Below are positions 20,742 to 29,409 of a DNA stretch of 64,000 bases, one piece after another (within the stretch, counting starts at the first letter, position 1; every line of letters begins with the position of its first letter). The notes under the pieces were generated by a model, which was not told where the DNA came from, searched no databases, and worked only from the letters and a program-made list of their open reading frames with translations. Source of the stretch: Rhodococcus sp. ARC_M5 (GTDB lineage: Bacteria; Actinomycetota; Actinomycetes; Mycobacteriales; Mycobacteriaceae); the NCBI RefSeq assembly GCF_022810405.1, contig NZ_JALGQE010000001.1, positions 310,001 to 374,000 of the forward strand, in the 5' to 3' direction. Both the position numbers and the translations under genes were made by a program.

Positions 20742-21274
20742 GTTGAGCCCTCCAAAGTTATGGGGTACGCGTCCGGGGTCGGATCCCCGGACAGCTGTGT
20801 GTATGTACTTCTCGTGCGGTTCTGACAATCGCGGCCTGAGCTCGTTCCCGTCGTCGCGGGTGCCGGGACTTCGCTCGGTGCCATCTAGCACTCTATACAC
20901 GAGAGTGCCAGCACTCAAGGGCTGGGTTCGCCAGGTTCGCGACATCGCGGTCGCACGCGCGGACACGAGGGTGGCCGGGCACCGTCCCACCCGACAACGA
21001 CGACCCGAAAACGACGGGATTCGAGCCCGAAACGCCCAAGTTCCGCGTCGTTTCTCGCTGTTTTCCCGGCATCGGCAGATCCATCGAAAAGCCTGGTAAG
21101 CGGCAAGAAAGCTCTGTCGAGTAACCGACCGAGCGGCACATTACGCTCGCGTCGGAGCTCGAAGTAACGTTACGATAACGGAGCTGTCCGAACGATAACG
21201 ATCGACAGCTGTGCCGCGACACGGCACACAGACCAGTCGATTCCGGGCGAATACACAGGGGCGGGAGGTGCAGC
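20742..21274. promoter_or_regulatory. Intergenic region between groES and the Hsp70-like gene
   Basis: 533 bases with no convincing gene. The left part carries the groES promoter and CIRCE. The right part, just upstream of the plus-strand gene, has a palindrome GTAACGTTAC (21164-21173), a direct repeat ACGATAACG at 21172 and 21192 (exactly 20 bases apart), and an inverted repeat AGCTGTC/GACAGCT (21182-21210). Confidence 0.6.
20885..20916 (-). promoter_or_regulatory. CIRCE operator (HrcA site) with groES promoter
   Basis: CTAGCACTC-N9-GAGTGCCAG at 20885-20911 matches the CIRCE consensus TTAGCACTC-N9-GAGTGCTAA with three mismatches at the ends. A second, overlapping palindrome GAGTGCCAGCACTC covers 20903-20916. 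On the minus strand TTGAGT (20913-20918) and TATAGA (20892-20897) could be the -35 and -10 boxes, so HrcA binding would block the promoter. Confidence 0.9.
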
Positions 21275-22927
21275 ATGCGGATAGGAGTGGGTATATCCAC
21301 CGGATCCGAGGTCGTGTGCGCAGCCCTCGTCACCGTCGACACCGACGGCAGTCGCACGGTCGAGTACCGGACCGTCTCGGCCGATCGCCAGGCGAACACC
21401 GACATCGGTGATCTGGTCACCTCTGCCATCGAACTCATGGCCTCGCTGATCCCCGGGCACCGCTCGCCCGACGCGATCGCTGTCACCTACCGCACCGAGG
21501 AGCACGCTGCGGGCATTCGCGCGGCGCTGGCCCACACCACCCGCGATGTTCGCCTGGTACCCGAGTCAGCGGCCGCGTTCGCGCACCTGGCGACCACCGG
21601 ACTGGTCGATCGATACGACACGATCGCCCTCGTCGATCTCGGAGCCGCAGGTATGTCGGTCACGGTCACCGACCGATCCGCCGAGACGGTGCTCGCTCAC
21701 GACCGGTCCGACGTCGTCGGCGGCGACGCACTCAACGCGCTCGTCAAGAACCTCGTGCAGGACATGACCCGAGACAACCTGCGGGACGACCTTCGCGACG
21801 ACCGCGGCATCGGCTCTGCGCGGTACCGGTCGATCAAGGAACAGCTCTCCCGCGCCGACGAGGTCCGCATCGAGCGCTACAGCGGGATCCCGCTGACCGT
21901 CACGCGGGGCGCATTCGACGCCGCCGCCGCCCCGATGGTCGACGCCGCCGCCCGGTTCGTCCGCGAGGTGTTCGACCGAAGCACGCACGAACCCGAGGCC
22001 ATAGTGCTGATCGGCGGCGGAGCGCAGATCCCCGTGCTTGCCACCACGCTCACCGATAGCTTCCACGCCCCGGTGATTCGACTCGCCGAACCCGACGCCG
22101 TTCTGGCCGTCGGAGCTGCTGGTGTCGCCGCAACGGTCGTCGGGAGCAGCTACCAACTCGTGACGGCGACGCGTACCACTGCGGGCCGAATGAGCCGATA
22201 CTCCGGTGCGATCGCGGCCGCCGTCGTCGCAGGTGGACTCGTGCTCGCCTACGGAGTGCAGACGATGGCCCCGGCCGACGATCAGAGTGTCTCCCCCGCG
22301 GGAAGTGCCACCCGACCCGCCACCGAATCGACCGATGCAGGTCGGCCGATCGCCGAGGGGTACTCGCCCGACGAGGACTCGGCGACGACGGAGGGCGTAC
22401 CCGGAGACCGACCCGATCCGAGGCAGACCACGATCGAGTCCACCGGATCGTCGACGCGTGTCACCACGACCGACGCACCCACCACAACGCCGACTCTGCG
22501 TCCGGCTCCCGACCTCCCACCGTTCGAGTGGCCTGTCGATCCCACGTCGAATCCGGTATCCCCCGAGGTCACTTCCGGAATCCCGATCGATCCGTCGACC
22601 CCGGTCACCACGATTCCGGTTCGGCCCTCCGAACCGGTGGAATCGTCGACACCGAGCGACACCACCGAGATCGTCCCCGGTCCGACCCCGGAGCCCACAG
22701 TCGAAGCGACTCCCGAGTCGACCCCCGTACCGACCGGATCCATCAGCGTGCCGACCACGGATGCGAGCGGTTCGGAGCAGACTCCGGAACTGACGGCACC
22801 ACCAACAGTGTGGTCTCCGCCGGTATCGGCTCCCTCGAGCGAACCGCTGTCCGCCGCCGTTCCGTCGACATCACGTTCGTTCGATCCGACCGTCGCTGCC
22901 ACCGAGGACGCTCAGCCGGGCACCTGA
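21275..22927 (+). CDS. Membrane-anchored Hsp70/actin-fold protein with Pro/Thr-rich outer tail
   Basis: A 550-residue protein, start [14 protein letters not shown] with GGGAGG upstream. Residues ~1-295 look like an Hsp70-type actin fold: [26 protein letters not shown] (phosphate-2-like), [14 protein letters not shown] and [14 protein letters not shown] (adenosine-like). The first phosphate loop (usually DLGTT) reads GVGISTGSE, so ATP binding is uncertain. One membrane helix (~308-331, [20 protein letters not shown]) is followed by ~215 Pro/Thr/Ser-rich residues probably outside the cell. The Hsp70 substrate-binding domain is absent. It is divergent from groES; its 3' end overlaps tsaD by 16 bases. 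A role in envelope stress or cell-wall control is inference. Confidence 0.8.
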   Translation: MRIGVGISTGSEVVCAALVTVDTDGSRTVEYRTVSADRQANTDIGDLVTSAIELMASLIPGHRSPDAIAVTYRTEEHAAGIRAALAHTTRDVRLVPESAAAFAHLATTGLVDRYDTIALVDLGAAGMSVTVTDRSAETVLAHDRSDVVGGDALNALVKNLVQDMTRDNLRDDLRDDRGIGSARYRSIKEQLSRADEVRIERYSGIPLTVTRGAFDAAAAPMVDAAARFVREVFDRSTHEPEAIVLIGGGAQIPVLATTLTDSFHAPVIRLAEPDAVLAVGAAGVAATVVGSSYQLVTATRTTAGRMSRYSGAIAAAVVAGGLVLAYGVQTMAPADDQSVSPAGSATRPATESTDAGRPIAEGYSPDEDSATTEGVPGDRPDPRQTTIESTGSSTRVTTTDAPTTTPTLRPAPDLPPFEWPVDPTSNPVSPEVTSGIPIDPSTPVTTIPVRPSEPVESSTPSDTTEIVPGPTPEPTVEATPESTPVPTGSISVPTTDASGSEQTPELTAPPTVWSPPVSAPSSEPLSAAVPSTSRSFDPTVAATEDAQPGT

Positions 22928-23949
22928 CTGGTCGCGACCGAGAGACCGGGATCGGTCACGGCGGTGAGCGCAGACGGCTGCGCACCGCCTGCGACGAGGT
23001 GCGCTCCCAGTGCGGCGATCATGACACCGTTGTCGGTGCACAATCGGGGCTTCGGGATTCTCAACGTCAAACCCTGGTCGGCACAACGACGTTCGATCAG
23101 CGAACGAATGCGGGAGTTGGCGGTGGCACCCCCGCCGAGGACGATCGTGTCGACGTCGACGTCGGTTGCCGCGCGAACGGCCTTCATCGTCAGGACATCG
23201 GCGACCGACTCCTGAAAGGACGCGGCGATGTCTGCGACCGGGATGGGGTCTCCGGCACGGTGCCTGGCCTCGACGAAACGAGCGACGGCGGTCTTGACCC
23301 CGGAGAACGAGAAGTCGTACCTGGCATCGCGCGGGCCGGTCATTCCTCGGGGAAACGCGATCGCTGTCGGATCGCCCTCGCGCGCAGCATCATCGAGGGC
23401 CGGACCACCCGGATAACCCAGTCCCAGGAGCCGCGCAACCTTGTCGAAGGCCTCCCCGGCTGCGTCGTCGACAGTGGTCCCGAGCTCCGCGATCGGCCGA
23501 GACAGATCATCGACGTGGAGAAGATGCGTGTGACCACCGGAGACCAACAGAGCCACGCACGACGGCATCGGGCCGTGCTCGAGCGTGTCGACCGCGACGT
23601 GGCCGCCGAGATGGTTGACCGCATAGAAGGGCACGCCCCAGGCCGCGGCGTACGCCTTGGCAGCGGCAACCCCGACCAGCAACGCCCCGGCCAAGCCCGG
23701 TCCGATCGTCACAGCGACGGCGTCGGGACGATCGATGCCTGCGGCCGCCAGAGCTCGACGCATGGTCGGCACGATGGCTTCGAGATGCGCGCGCGACGCC
23801 ACCTCGGGCACCACTCCGCCGTACCGCGCGTGTTCGTCGACGCTGGAGGCCACCTCGTCTGCCATCAGCTCGCACGTCCCTGCCGCGTCCCACCGGACGA
23901 TCCCGACTCCTGTTTCGTCGCAGGAGCTTTCGATACCCATCACGATCAT
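22912..23949 (-). CDS. tsaD: tRNA N6-threonylcarbamoyladenosine synthase, TsaD
   Basis: A 345-residue enzyme that transfers threonylcarbamoyl to A37 of ANN-decoding tRNAs. The start is [18 protein letters not shown], with metal-binding histidines in [10 protein letters not shown], the loop [15 protein letters not shown] and the ending LGAHLVAGG. Length is typical. Its first codons overlap the end of rimI. Confidence 0.97.
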   Translation of the reverse strand: MIVMGIESSCDETGVGIVRWDAAGTCELMADEVASSVDEHARYGGVVPEVASRAHLEAIVPTMRRALAAAGIDRPDAVAVTIGPGLAGALLVGVAAAKAYAAAWGVPFYAVNHLGGHVAVDTLEHGPMPSCVALLVSGGHTHLLHVDDLSRPIAELGTTVDDAAGEAFDKVARLLGLGYPGGPALDDAAREGDPTAIAFPRGMTGPRDARYDFSFSGVKTAVARFVEARHRAGDPIPVADIAASFQESVADVLTMKAVRAATDVDVDTIVLGGGATANSRIRSLIERRCADQGLTLRIPKPRLCTDNGVMIAALGAHLVAGGAQPSALTAVTDPGLSVATSQVPG

Positions 23950-24437
23950 CGGGCTGATCCTTCTGTCTTCTCGGGCCGACGCATGGTGAAGGCATCGGCT
24001 CCGCTCGGCTGGTAGTACCGTGCTCTGGTGCCGACGATCTCGAACCCTTCGCGTCGGTACAACTCGATCGCGGGCTCGTTGTCGGTGCGGACCTCCAGAA
24101 AGACCGGTCCACCGTGCTCGTCGGCCACGCGAAGCAATTCGTCGAGCAGTCGCCCGCCGATCCCTCTGCGATGATGCGCCGGATCGACACCGATCGTGTG
24201 CACCTCGGACTCACCGACGACGAAGGCACCGCGGGTCGGCTGCCCCAGCAGGGAGATGCCTGCGTAACCGACGACCTCGCCGTTCTCCCGCGCCGTGACG
24301 TAATGATTCTGTGGCGCCGCCAGTTCCGCGACGAACGCGTCCTCGGCCCACGGGTCGTCACCCGGGAACAGTACGGTCTCGAGATATGCGCACCGAGCAG
24401 CGTCTGCCGCCGTCATCGGCTCGATCGATACCGTCAC
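23946..24437 (-). CDS. rimI: RimI-like GNAT N-acetyltransferase
   Basis: A 163-residue GNAT domain protein: [20 protein letters not shown], the acetyl-CoA loop [16 protein letters not shown], and the terminal [14 protein letters not shown]. The family acetylates protein N-termini (classically ribosomal protein S18). It overlaps tsaD and tsaB by four bases each, forming one translational unit. Confidence 0.92.
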   Translation of the reverse strand: MTVSIEPMTAADAARCAYLETVLFPGDDPWAEDAFVAELAAPQNHYVTARENGEVVGYAGISLLGQPTRGAFVVGESEVHTIGVDPAHHRRGIGGRLLDELLRVADEHGGPVFLEVRTDNEPAIELYRREGFEIVGTRARYYQPSGADAFTMRRPEKTEGSAR

Positions 24438-25108
24438 TTCACAGCCTTCGCCGCGGCGCGCTCGTCGAGCGTCTTGGCGTCGGGGCGGCGCAGGTACAAC
24501 GGAACGAGCGGACCCGGGTCGATACCGCTGCCGATATCGGCGACGGCGACCGCGACCAACCCGGCCGGAGACGGTGCCTGGACATCGCGAATCGGAAGCG
24601 CGAATACCGCAGCGTGCGGTGCCGACCCGGCGACCGCGTCGATTCCGACGGGATCGAATTCGGCCGGGGCGACAACGTCGGGTCCCGCCACTCGCGTTCC
24701 CGCTTCGTAACGCGCCCAGTAGATTTCGCGCCGCCGCGCATCGGTCACCACCAACAGGGACCCGGGTTCGGAGACATCTGCGGCGATGGCGTCGAGACTG
24801 CAGACTCCGTACACCGGGACGCCGAGTGCGTCACCGAACGCGGCAGCCGTGGCCATGCCCACCCGCAACCCGGTGTACGGGCCGGGACCGACGCCGACGA
24901 CGACGGCTCCCAACTCGGCCGCGACGATTCCCGCCTCGGCGAGGCACTCGAGAATGTTGGGCGTCAGAATTTCTGCATGCGATCGCGCGTCCACCCGAAC
25001 CCGCGTGGCGAGGGTCGTGACAACCGCACCGGCGTCGGCGGGCTCGGTCAGGTCCACCACACCTGCGGTGACGGCGGGGGTCGAGGTGTCGACGGCAAGT
25101 ACAAGCAC
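24434..25108 (-). CDS. tsaB: tRNA threonylcarbamoyladenosine complex subunit TsaB
   Basis: A 224-residue TsaD paralogue without catalytic metal site: MLVLAVDTSTPAVTAGVV, SHAEILTPNI, VVVGVGPGPYTGLRVG. It dimerises with TsaD in t6A synthesis and overlaps rimI. Confidence 0.95.
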   Translation of the reverse strand: MLVLAVDTSTPAVTAGVVDLTEPADAGAVVTTLATRVRVDARSHAEILTPNILECLAEAGIVAAELGAVVVGVGPGPYTGLRVGMATAAAFGDALGVPVYGVCSLDAIAADVSEPGSLLVVTDARRREIYWARYEAGTRVAGPDVVAPAEFDPVGIDAVAGSAPHAAVFALPIRDVQAPSPAGLVAVAVADIGSGIDPGPLVPLYLRRPDAKTLDERAAAKAVK

Positions 25109-25160
25109 GATATTTCAGATTACCCGTCACCGGGCATACGGTCGCGCACCCGGTACCCGG

Positions 25161-25670
25161 TCAGCGTCGTTCTCTCGGATCCGCCTCGCTGTCCACCCGA
25201 CTCACCGTCACGCGTCGAACATCGGAGTCCGGGTCACGCGTGAGACGAACCGACACATGGCCGTCCGTCAACTTCTCGACCAATCCCTCACCCCACTCGA
25301 CCACGACCACCGCGTCGGTGAGATCGGTATCGAGGTCGAGAGCATCGAGTTCGTCGACCGCCGACTGTCCGGTCATCCCGAGTCGATAGGCATCGACGTG
25401 GACCAGCGCAACCGGCGGTAGTCCATGGGCACGTGGGCCGGGCCGATGCTCGCGAGCGATGACGAACGTCGGCGAGGTGACGCGGCCCTGCACCCCGAGG
25501 CCGGCGGCTATCCCCTGGGTCATGGCCGTCTTTCCGGCCCCGAGCGGACCGTCGAGTATCACCAGATCGCCGGCGACCAGAAGGTGTGCAAGCCTCGCAC
25601 CGAACTCGGCAGTGTCTGCGGCAGTGGCCAATTCGGCCGTCGCAGGCAGGTGCAGAGGGTCGTCAGACAA
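25161..25670 (-). CDS. tsaE: tRNA threonylcarbamoyladenosine complex ATPase TsaE
   Basis: A 169-residue P-loop ATPase: LVILDGPLGAGKTAMTQGIA (Walker A), SPTFVIARE, and VVVVEWGE. The start is taken as TTG at 25670 (LSDDPLHLPATAELAT), which overlaps the stop of the preceding hydrolase gene. No ATG or GTG fits better in this frame. It regenerates the TsaBD complex. Confidence 0.93.
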   Translation of the reverse strand: MSDDPLHLPATAELATAADTAEFGARLAHLLVAGDLVILDGPLGAGKTAMTQGIAAGLGVQGRVTSPTFVIAREHRPGPRAHGLPPVALVHVDAYRLGMTGQSAVDELDALDLDTDLTDAVVVVEWGEGLVEKLTDGHVSVRLTRDPDSDVRRVTVSRVDSEADPRERR

Positions 25671-26682
25671 CGCCCCACCGCCGCTTCTTGCCCGCGGCCT
25701 CCGTTGCCCGGGCCACGAGCCGCGTGATCGCGCCGTTGACCTGTTCCGGGAATTCGAGTTGCACCAGGTGGCCACCCTGACGGACCCGCACCATCTCCGA
25801 ACGCGGCAGAGCCTGCGCCAGGGCCTCCGAGCTGGCGAACGGAATGATCCAGTCCTCGTCGCCACACACCACCGACACCGGAATGTTCTCGAATTCCAGC
25901 AGCGCCTCGGACTCGTCGTGCAATTCGAGCGTCTCGAGGAAATTGACGATCGTGACGACGGACGTGTCGTCGATCATCGACTGGGAGAACGCCACCAGTC
26001 GCGGGGAGACTCTGGTGCCGTAGGACGCCGCGCGCAGGATCGGGGAGATCAGCGCACGCACAGCACCGCGCCCGAACTGCACCAAACCGGGCGACGTCCG
26101 TACGGCGAGACGGAAGGCGTCGACCGCCGGATTCTGCAGACTACGACCCACCCCGGACTGCGCAAGACCTGCGGCGGTCGTGGAGATCAGCACCGCGCCG
26201 ATGACTCTCTGACGCAGCACGTCCGAGCGCTGCCGGGCCATGGACAGGATCGACATGCCGCCCATCGAGTGCCCGACCAGAACGATGCGTCCCCTGGGGA
26301 CCACCGAGCGAATCACTGCGTCCAGATCGAGGCCGAGCTGACCGATGGTGCAACTGTCCGGGCTCGGTATTCCCGAACGCCCGTGACCGCGCTGATCGTA
26401 GAAAACCATGCGTACCGTCGAACCCCACTGCTGTTCGAGCGCACGACGCTGAAAATGCCACGACGACGTGCGCAGGCAGTAACCGTGAACGAACACGACG
26501 GTCGTCTCGGCGTCGGACGGGCCCACTTCGCGCACTGCGAGCGGCACGCCGTCGTCCGCGGTGACGATACTGCCGCGATCGGCATCCATCAGGTCGAGAT
26601 TTTCAGTGGCCAGCGGATCCTTGTTGGACCGGAACGCCGTCTCGCGCACCACAATCGCAATACTCTCCAGCAATCCGAGCAT
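25663..26682 (-). CDS. Alpha/beta hydrolase
   Basis: A 339-residue alpha/beta-fold hydrolase. It has the oxyanion region VVFVHGYCLRTSSWHFQ, the nucleophile elbow VGHSMGGMSIL, an acid in VCGDEDWIIPF and the His in RQGGHLVQLEFPEQV. No signal peptide is seen, so it is probably cytoplasmic or weakly membrane-associated (its first residues are hydrophobic). The substrate is unknown. It lies between alr and tsaE, which are neighbours in M. tuberculosis, and overlaps tsaE by 8 bases. Confidence 0.88.
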   Translation of the reverse strand: MLGLLESIAIVVRETAFRSNKDPLATENLDLMDADRGSIVTADDGVPLAVREVGPSDAETTVVFVHGYCLRTSSWHFQRRALEQQWGSTVRMVFYDQRGHGRSGIPSPDSCTIGQLGLDLDAVIRSVVPRGRIVLVGHSMGGMSILSMARQRSDVLRQRVIGAVLISTTAAGLAQSGVGRSLQNPAVDAFRLAVRTSPGLVQFGRGAVRALISPILRAASYGTRVSPRLVAFSQSMIDDTSVVTIVNFLETLELHDESEALLEFENIPVSVVCGDEDWIIPFASSEALAQALPRSEMVRVRQGGHLVQLEFPEQVNGAITRLVARATEAAGKKRRWGVV

Positions 26683-26685
26683 GAT

Positions 26686-27888
26686 CTAGATCGTCGCCTC
26701 CCCTGCGAGAGCGCCGACGAACCGTCGTCGGACGCGTCCACGAACGCCGGTGACGACTTCGTAGCTGATGGTCTCGAGCGCATCCGCCCAATCCTGAGCG
26801 TGCGCCTCTCCCCTGTCCCCTGGCCCGAAGAGTAGCGCGTCGTCGCCGACTGCGACACCCGAGTGATCGCCGCCGAGGTCGACGACGAATTGATCCATGC
26901 ACACTCGACCCACCGAGGGATAGCGACGACCTGCGATGGTCACCTCGAACCGCCCGCTGAGCCGGCGGACGACCCCGTCGGCATATCCGAGAGCGACGAG
27001 TGCGACCACCGTGTCGGCGGGAGCGGTCCAGGTGTAGCCGTAGGACACCGATTCACCTTCGCTCACCTTCTTGATGTTCGCCACCTGCGCCGACAACGTC
27101 ATGACCGGGCGTAACCCGAAGGTTCCCAGCTCGGGCACCGGCGACAAGCCGTACAGAGCAATACCCGGGCGGACCATGTCGAAACCGAGGTCGGGCCTGG
27201 TCAGCGTGGCGGCCGAGTTGGACAGGTGCACGACGGCGGGAGGCGTTCCCCGTCGAGTGGCGCGCCGCACCGCGTCGCGCAGCCGCTCGGCCTGGGCGTC
27301 GTTGGCGGGGTGAGCCGGTTCGTCGGAGCAGGCCAGGTGCGAGAACATCCCGGTCAACTGCACGGCGCCGTCGGCCACTGCTGCCGCAGTAGCGTCGAGG
27401 ACGGCATCGAGATCCGATTCCGCGACCCCGTTGCGGTTCAGCCCGGTATCGATCTTGAGCGAGAGATCCGCTGTACGACCGAGTCGGCGTGCCGCTTCGA
27501 CCACGGCGTCCAGCTGGGCAAGCGTGGAGACCCCGATTCCCACGTGCGCGTCGATGGCAGCTGCGAAATCCGAATCCGTTCGGTGCAACCACGCCAGCAC
27601 CGGAACGGTGATGCCCGCGGCGCGGAGTTCGAGGGCCTCACCGATGGTGGTGACGCCGAGCTCCTGTGCACCTGCTGCGATTGCGGCGTGTGCGACTTCG
27701 ACGGCACCGTGGTTGTATCCGTCGGCCTTGAGGACAGCCATCACCGCGGCGTCCCCGGCGAACTGCTGCAACACGTGAACGTTGTGCGCCACTGCGTCCA
27801 GGTCGACGGACGCCACGGCACCCGAACCCGTCCGAGGATCGGTCCTCTCGTCGTCGCAGCCGATAGTCACAACATTCGATAGTGCCAT
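26686..27888 (-). CDS. alr: Alanine racemase
   Basis: A 400-residue PLP enzyme making D-alanine for peptidoglycan. The PLP lysine is in AVMAVLKADGYNHGAV, the N-terminal barrel contains LKIDTGLNRNG, and the catalytic Tyr region is SVSYGYTW. The C-terminal beta domain includes VCMDQFVVDLG. The first ~20 residues are variable. It is followed three bases later by the alpha/beta hydrolase gene. Confidence 0.97.
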   Translation of the reverse strand: MALSNVVTIGCDDERTDPRTGSGAVASVDLDAVAHNVHVLQQFAGDAAVMAVLKADGYNHGAVEVAHAAIAAGAQELGVTTIGEALELRAAGITVPVLAWLHRTDSDFAAAIDAHVGIGVSTLAQLDAVVEAARRLGRTADLSLKIDTGLNRNGVAESDLDAVLDATAAAVADGAVQLTGMFSHLACSDEPAHPANDAQAERLRDAVRRATRRGTPPAVVHLSNSAATLTRPDLGFDMVRPGIALYGLSPVPELGTFGLRPVMTLSAQVANIKKVSEGESVSYGYTWTAPADTVVALVALGYADGVVRRLSGRFEVTIAGRRYPSVGRVCMDQFVVDLGGDHSGVAVGDDALLFGPGDRGEAHAQDWADALETISYEVVTGVRGRVRRRFVGALAGEATI

Positions 27889-27968
27889 CCGCGCCGCCGA
27901 TACGACGGATCAGGGCACCACAACTCCTGACACATCGAGCATCGGACGTGGGGCACGCACGACCGCAA

Positions 27969-29402
27969 TCAGACTGTGAGCGAGCGCACGGTTCGGATGG
28001 CGTCCGAGATGGACTCGCACAGCGGGCTCGCAGAAATGGGTGCCGCGAACTCTCCGTCCGAACCGTGAGCCGCACGGGCCGCGGCCAGTGCGTGGACCTT
28101 CGCTCCGCAGGCAGCCGCAGTGGACGGTGCCATTCCCGACGCGAGCAGGGCTCCGAGTATGCCGGAGAGTACGTCGCCGGAGCCGGCGGTCGATGCAGCC
28201 GATCCCCCGGCGTCGCTGATGTACGTCGTCCCATCTGCGTCGGCGACGATCGTCGCTCGTCCCTTGAGGAGAACGGTGACGCCCCAGCGCGCAGCAAGAT
28301 CTCGAACCGATCCCACTCGGTCGGGTGCAGGGTCGGCTCCCGTCAGGCGGGCGAATTCTCCGGCATGCGGGGTCAGCAGAGTCGCTGCGGCGCGTCCGGC
28401 GATCCAGCGTTCGTTGTGCGCGAGAATTGTGAGCGCATCCGCGTCGACGACGACCGGCAGGTCCGTTTCCAGAACTCGGCGCACGATGTCCGCCGACTCC
28501 TCGTCGGTGCCGAAACCGGGACCGACCACCCACGCCTGCACTTTTCCCACCGCGTCGAGATCCGGGGCGGCAACGACCTCCGGATAGTGCGACACGACCT
28601 CTGCGCCTGCGCTTCCCACGTAGCGGACCATTCCGGAGGTGGCCGCGACCGCTGCGCCCACACAGAGCAGAGCAGCACCGGGGAACGTGGAACTTCCGGC
28701 CAGGACACCCACCACGCCCTGCGAGTACTTGTCGTCCGACGCCGTAGGAATCGGCCACACCCGTCCCACCTCGGCCGGCTCGAACGACTCCATCGCCGGA
28801 GTCGGCAGGTCCAGACCGATGTCCACGAGTTCGATTCGGCCACAACGAGGTACGGCCAGCACGTGGACTGGCTTGCGGGCACCGAACGTCACGGTCACCT
28901 CGGCCGTCACAGCCGGCCCGGGTGCGGCGCCGGTCTCCGCGTCGACTCCACTGGGAACATCCACTGCCACGATCGGTGCGGTGATCCGCTCCACCACGGC
29001 AGCAGCGTCGGGGCGCAGCGAGCCCTTGCCGGAGATACCGACGATGGCGTCGACCACGATGTCGGCAGGCCCGCAGTGGGTGACCACTCGTCCGCCCGTC
29101 GATCGCAGGGCCGCGAGACCTTCGGCATGCACCCGCGTCGGGTCGAGCAGGAGAGCGGACACCGAGACGCCGCGCCGACGCAGATACGCCCCGGCCCACA
29201 GACCGTCGCCACCGTTGTCGCCCGTGCCCACCAGAATCGTCACGCGACGCCCGGCGACACCTCCGGTACGCGCCGCCAACTCCCCTGCCACAACGGTGGC
29301 CAGGCCGTACGCGGCGCGTCGCATCAAGGTGCCGTCGGGCAGGGAATTCAGCAGCGGCGCTTCGGCATTGCGAATCTGCTCGGGTGTGTAGTAGCCGCGC
29401 AT
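27969..29402 (-). CDS. nnr: Bifunctional NAD(P)H-hydrate epimerase/dehydratase
   Basis: A 477-residue fusion enzyme repairing hydrated NAD(P)H. The N-terminal YjeF epimerase domain (~1-210) has ILVGTGDNGGDGLWAG and VVDAIVGISGKG. The C-terminal ribokinase-like dehydratase (~225-477) has GVLAGSSTFPGAALL, TPHAGEFARLTG and AGSGDVLSGILGALLA. It lies between glmS and alr on the same strand, seven bases after glmS. Confidence 0.95.
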   Translation of the reverse strand: MRGYYTPEQIRNAEAPLLNSLPDGTLMRRAAYGLATVVAGELAARTGGVAGRRVTILVGTGDNGGDGLWAGAYLRRRGVSVSALLLDPTRVHAEGLAALRSTGGRVVTHCGPADIVVDAIVGISGKGSLRPDAAAVVERITAPIVAVDVPSGVDAETGAAPGPAVTAEVTVTFGARKPVHVLAVPRCGRIELVDIGLDLPTPAMESFEPAEVGRVWPIPTASDDKYSQGVVGVLAGSSTFPGAALLCVGAAVAATSGMVRYVGSAGAEVVSHYPEVVAAPDLDAVGKVQAWVVGPGFGTDEESADIVRRVLETDLPVVVDADALTILAHNERWIAGRAAATLLTPHAGEFARLTGADPAPDRVGSVRDLAARWGVTVLLKGRATIVADADGTTYISDAGGSAASTAGSGDVLSGILGALLASGMAPSTAAACGAKVHALAAARAAHGSDGEFAAPISASPLCESISDAIRTVRSLTV

Positions 29403-29409
29403 GCGAGGC

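Noticed and set aside
22912..22927. 16-base overlap of the Hsp70-like gene and tsaD as a sign of misannotation
   Set aside because: Both C-termini look normal; short convergent overlaps are common in compact genomes.
25663..26682. Alpha/beta hydrolase as horizontally acquired
   Set aside because: Its base and codon use look like the neighbours', and it overlaps tsaE; simple lineage-specific insertion or retention explains it.
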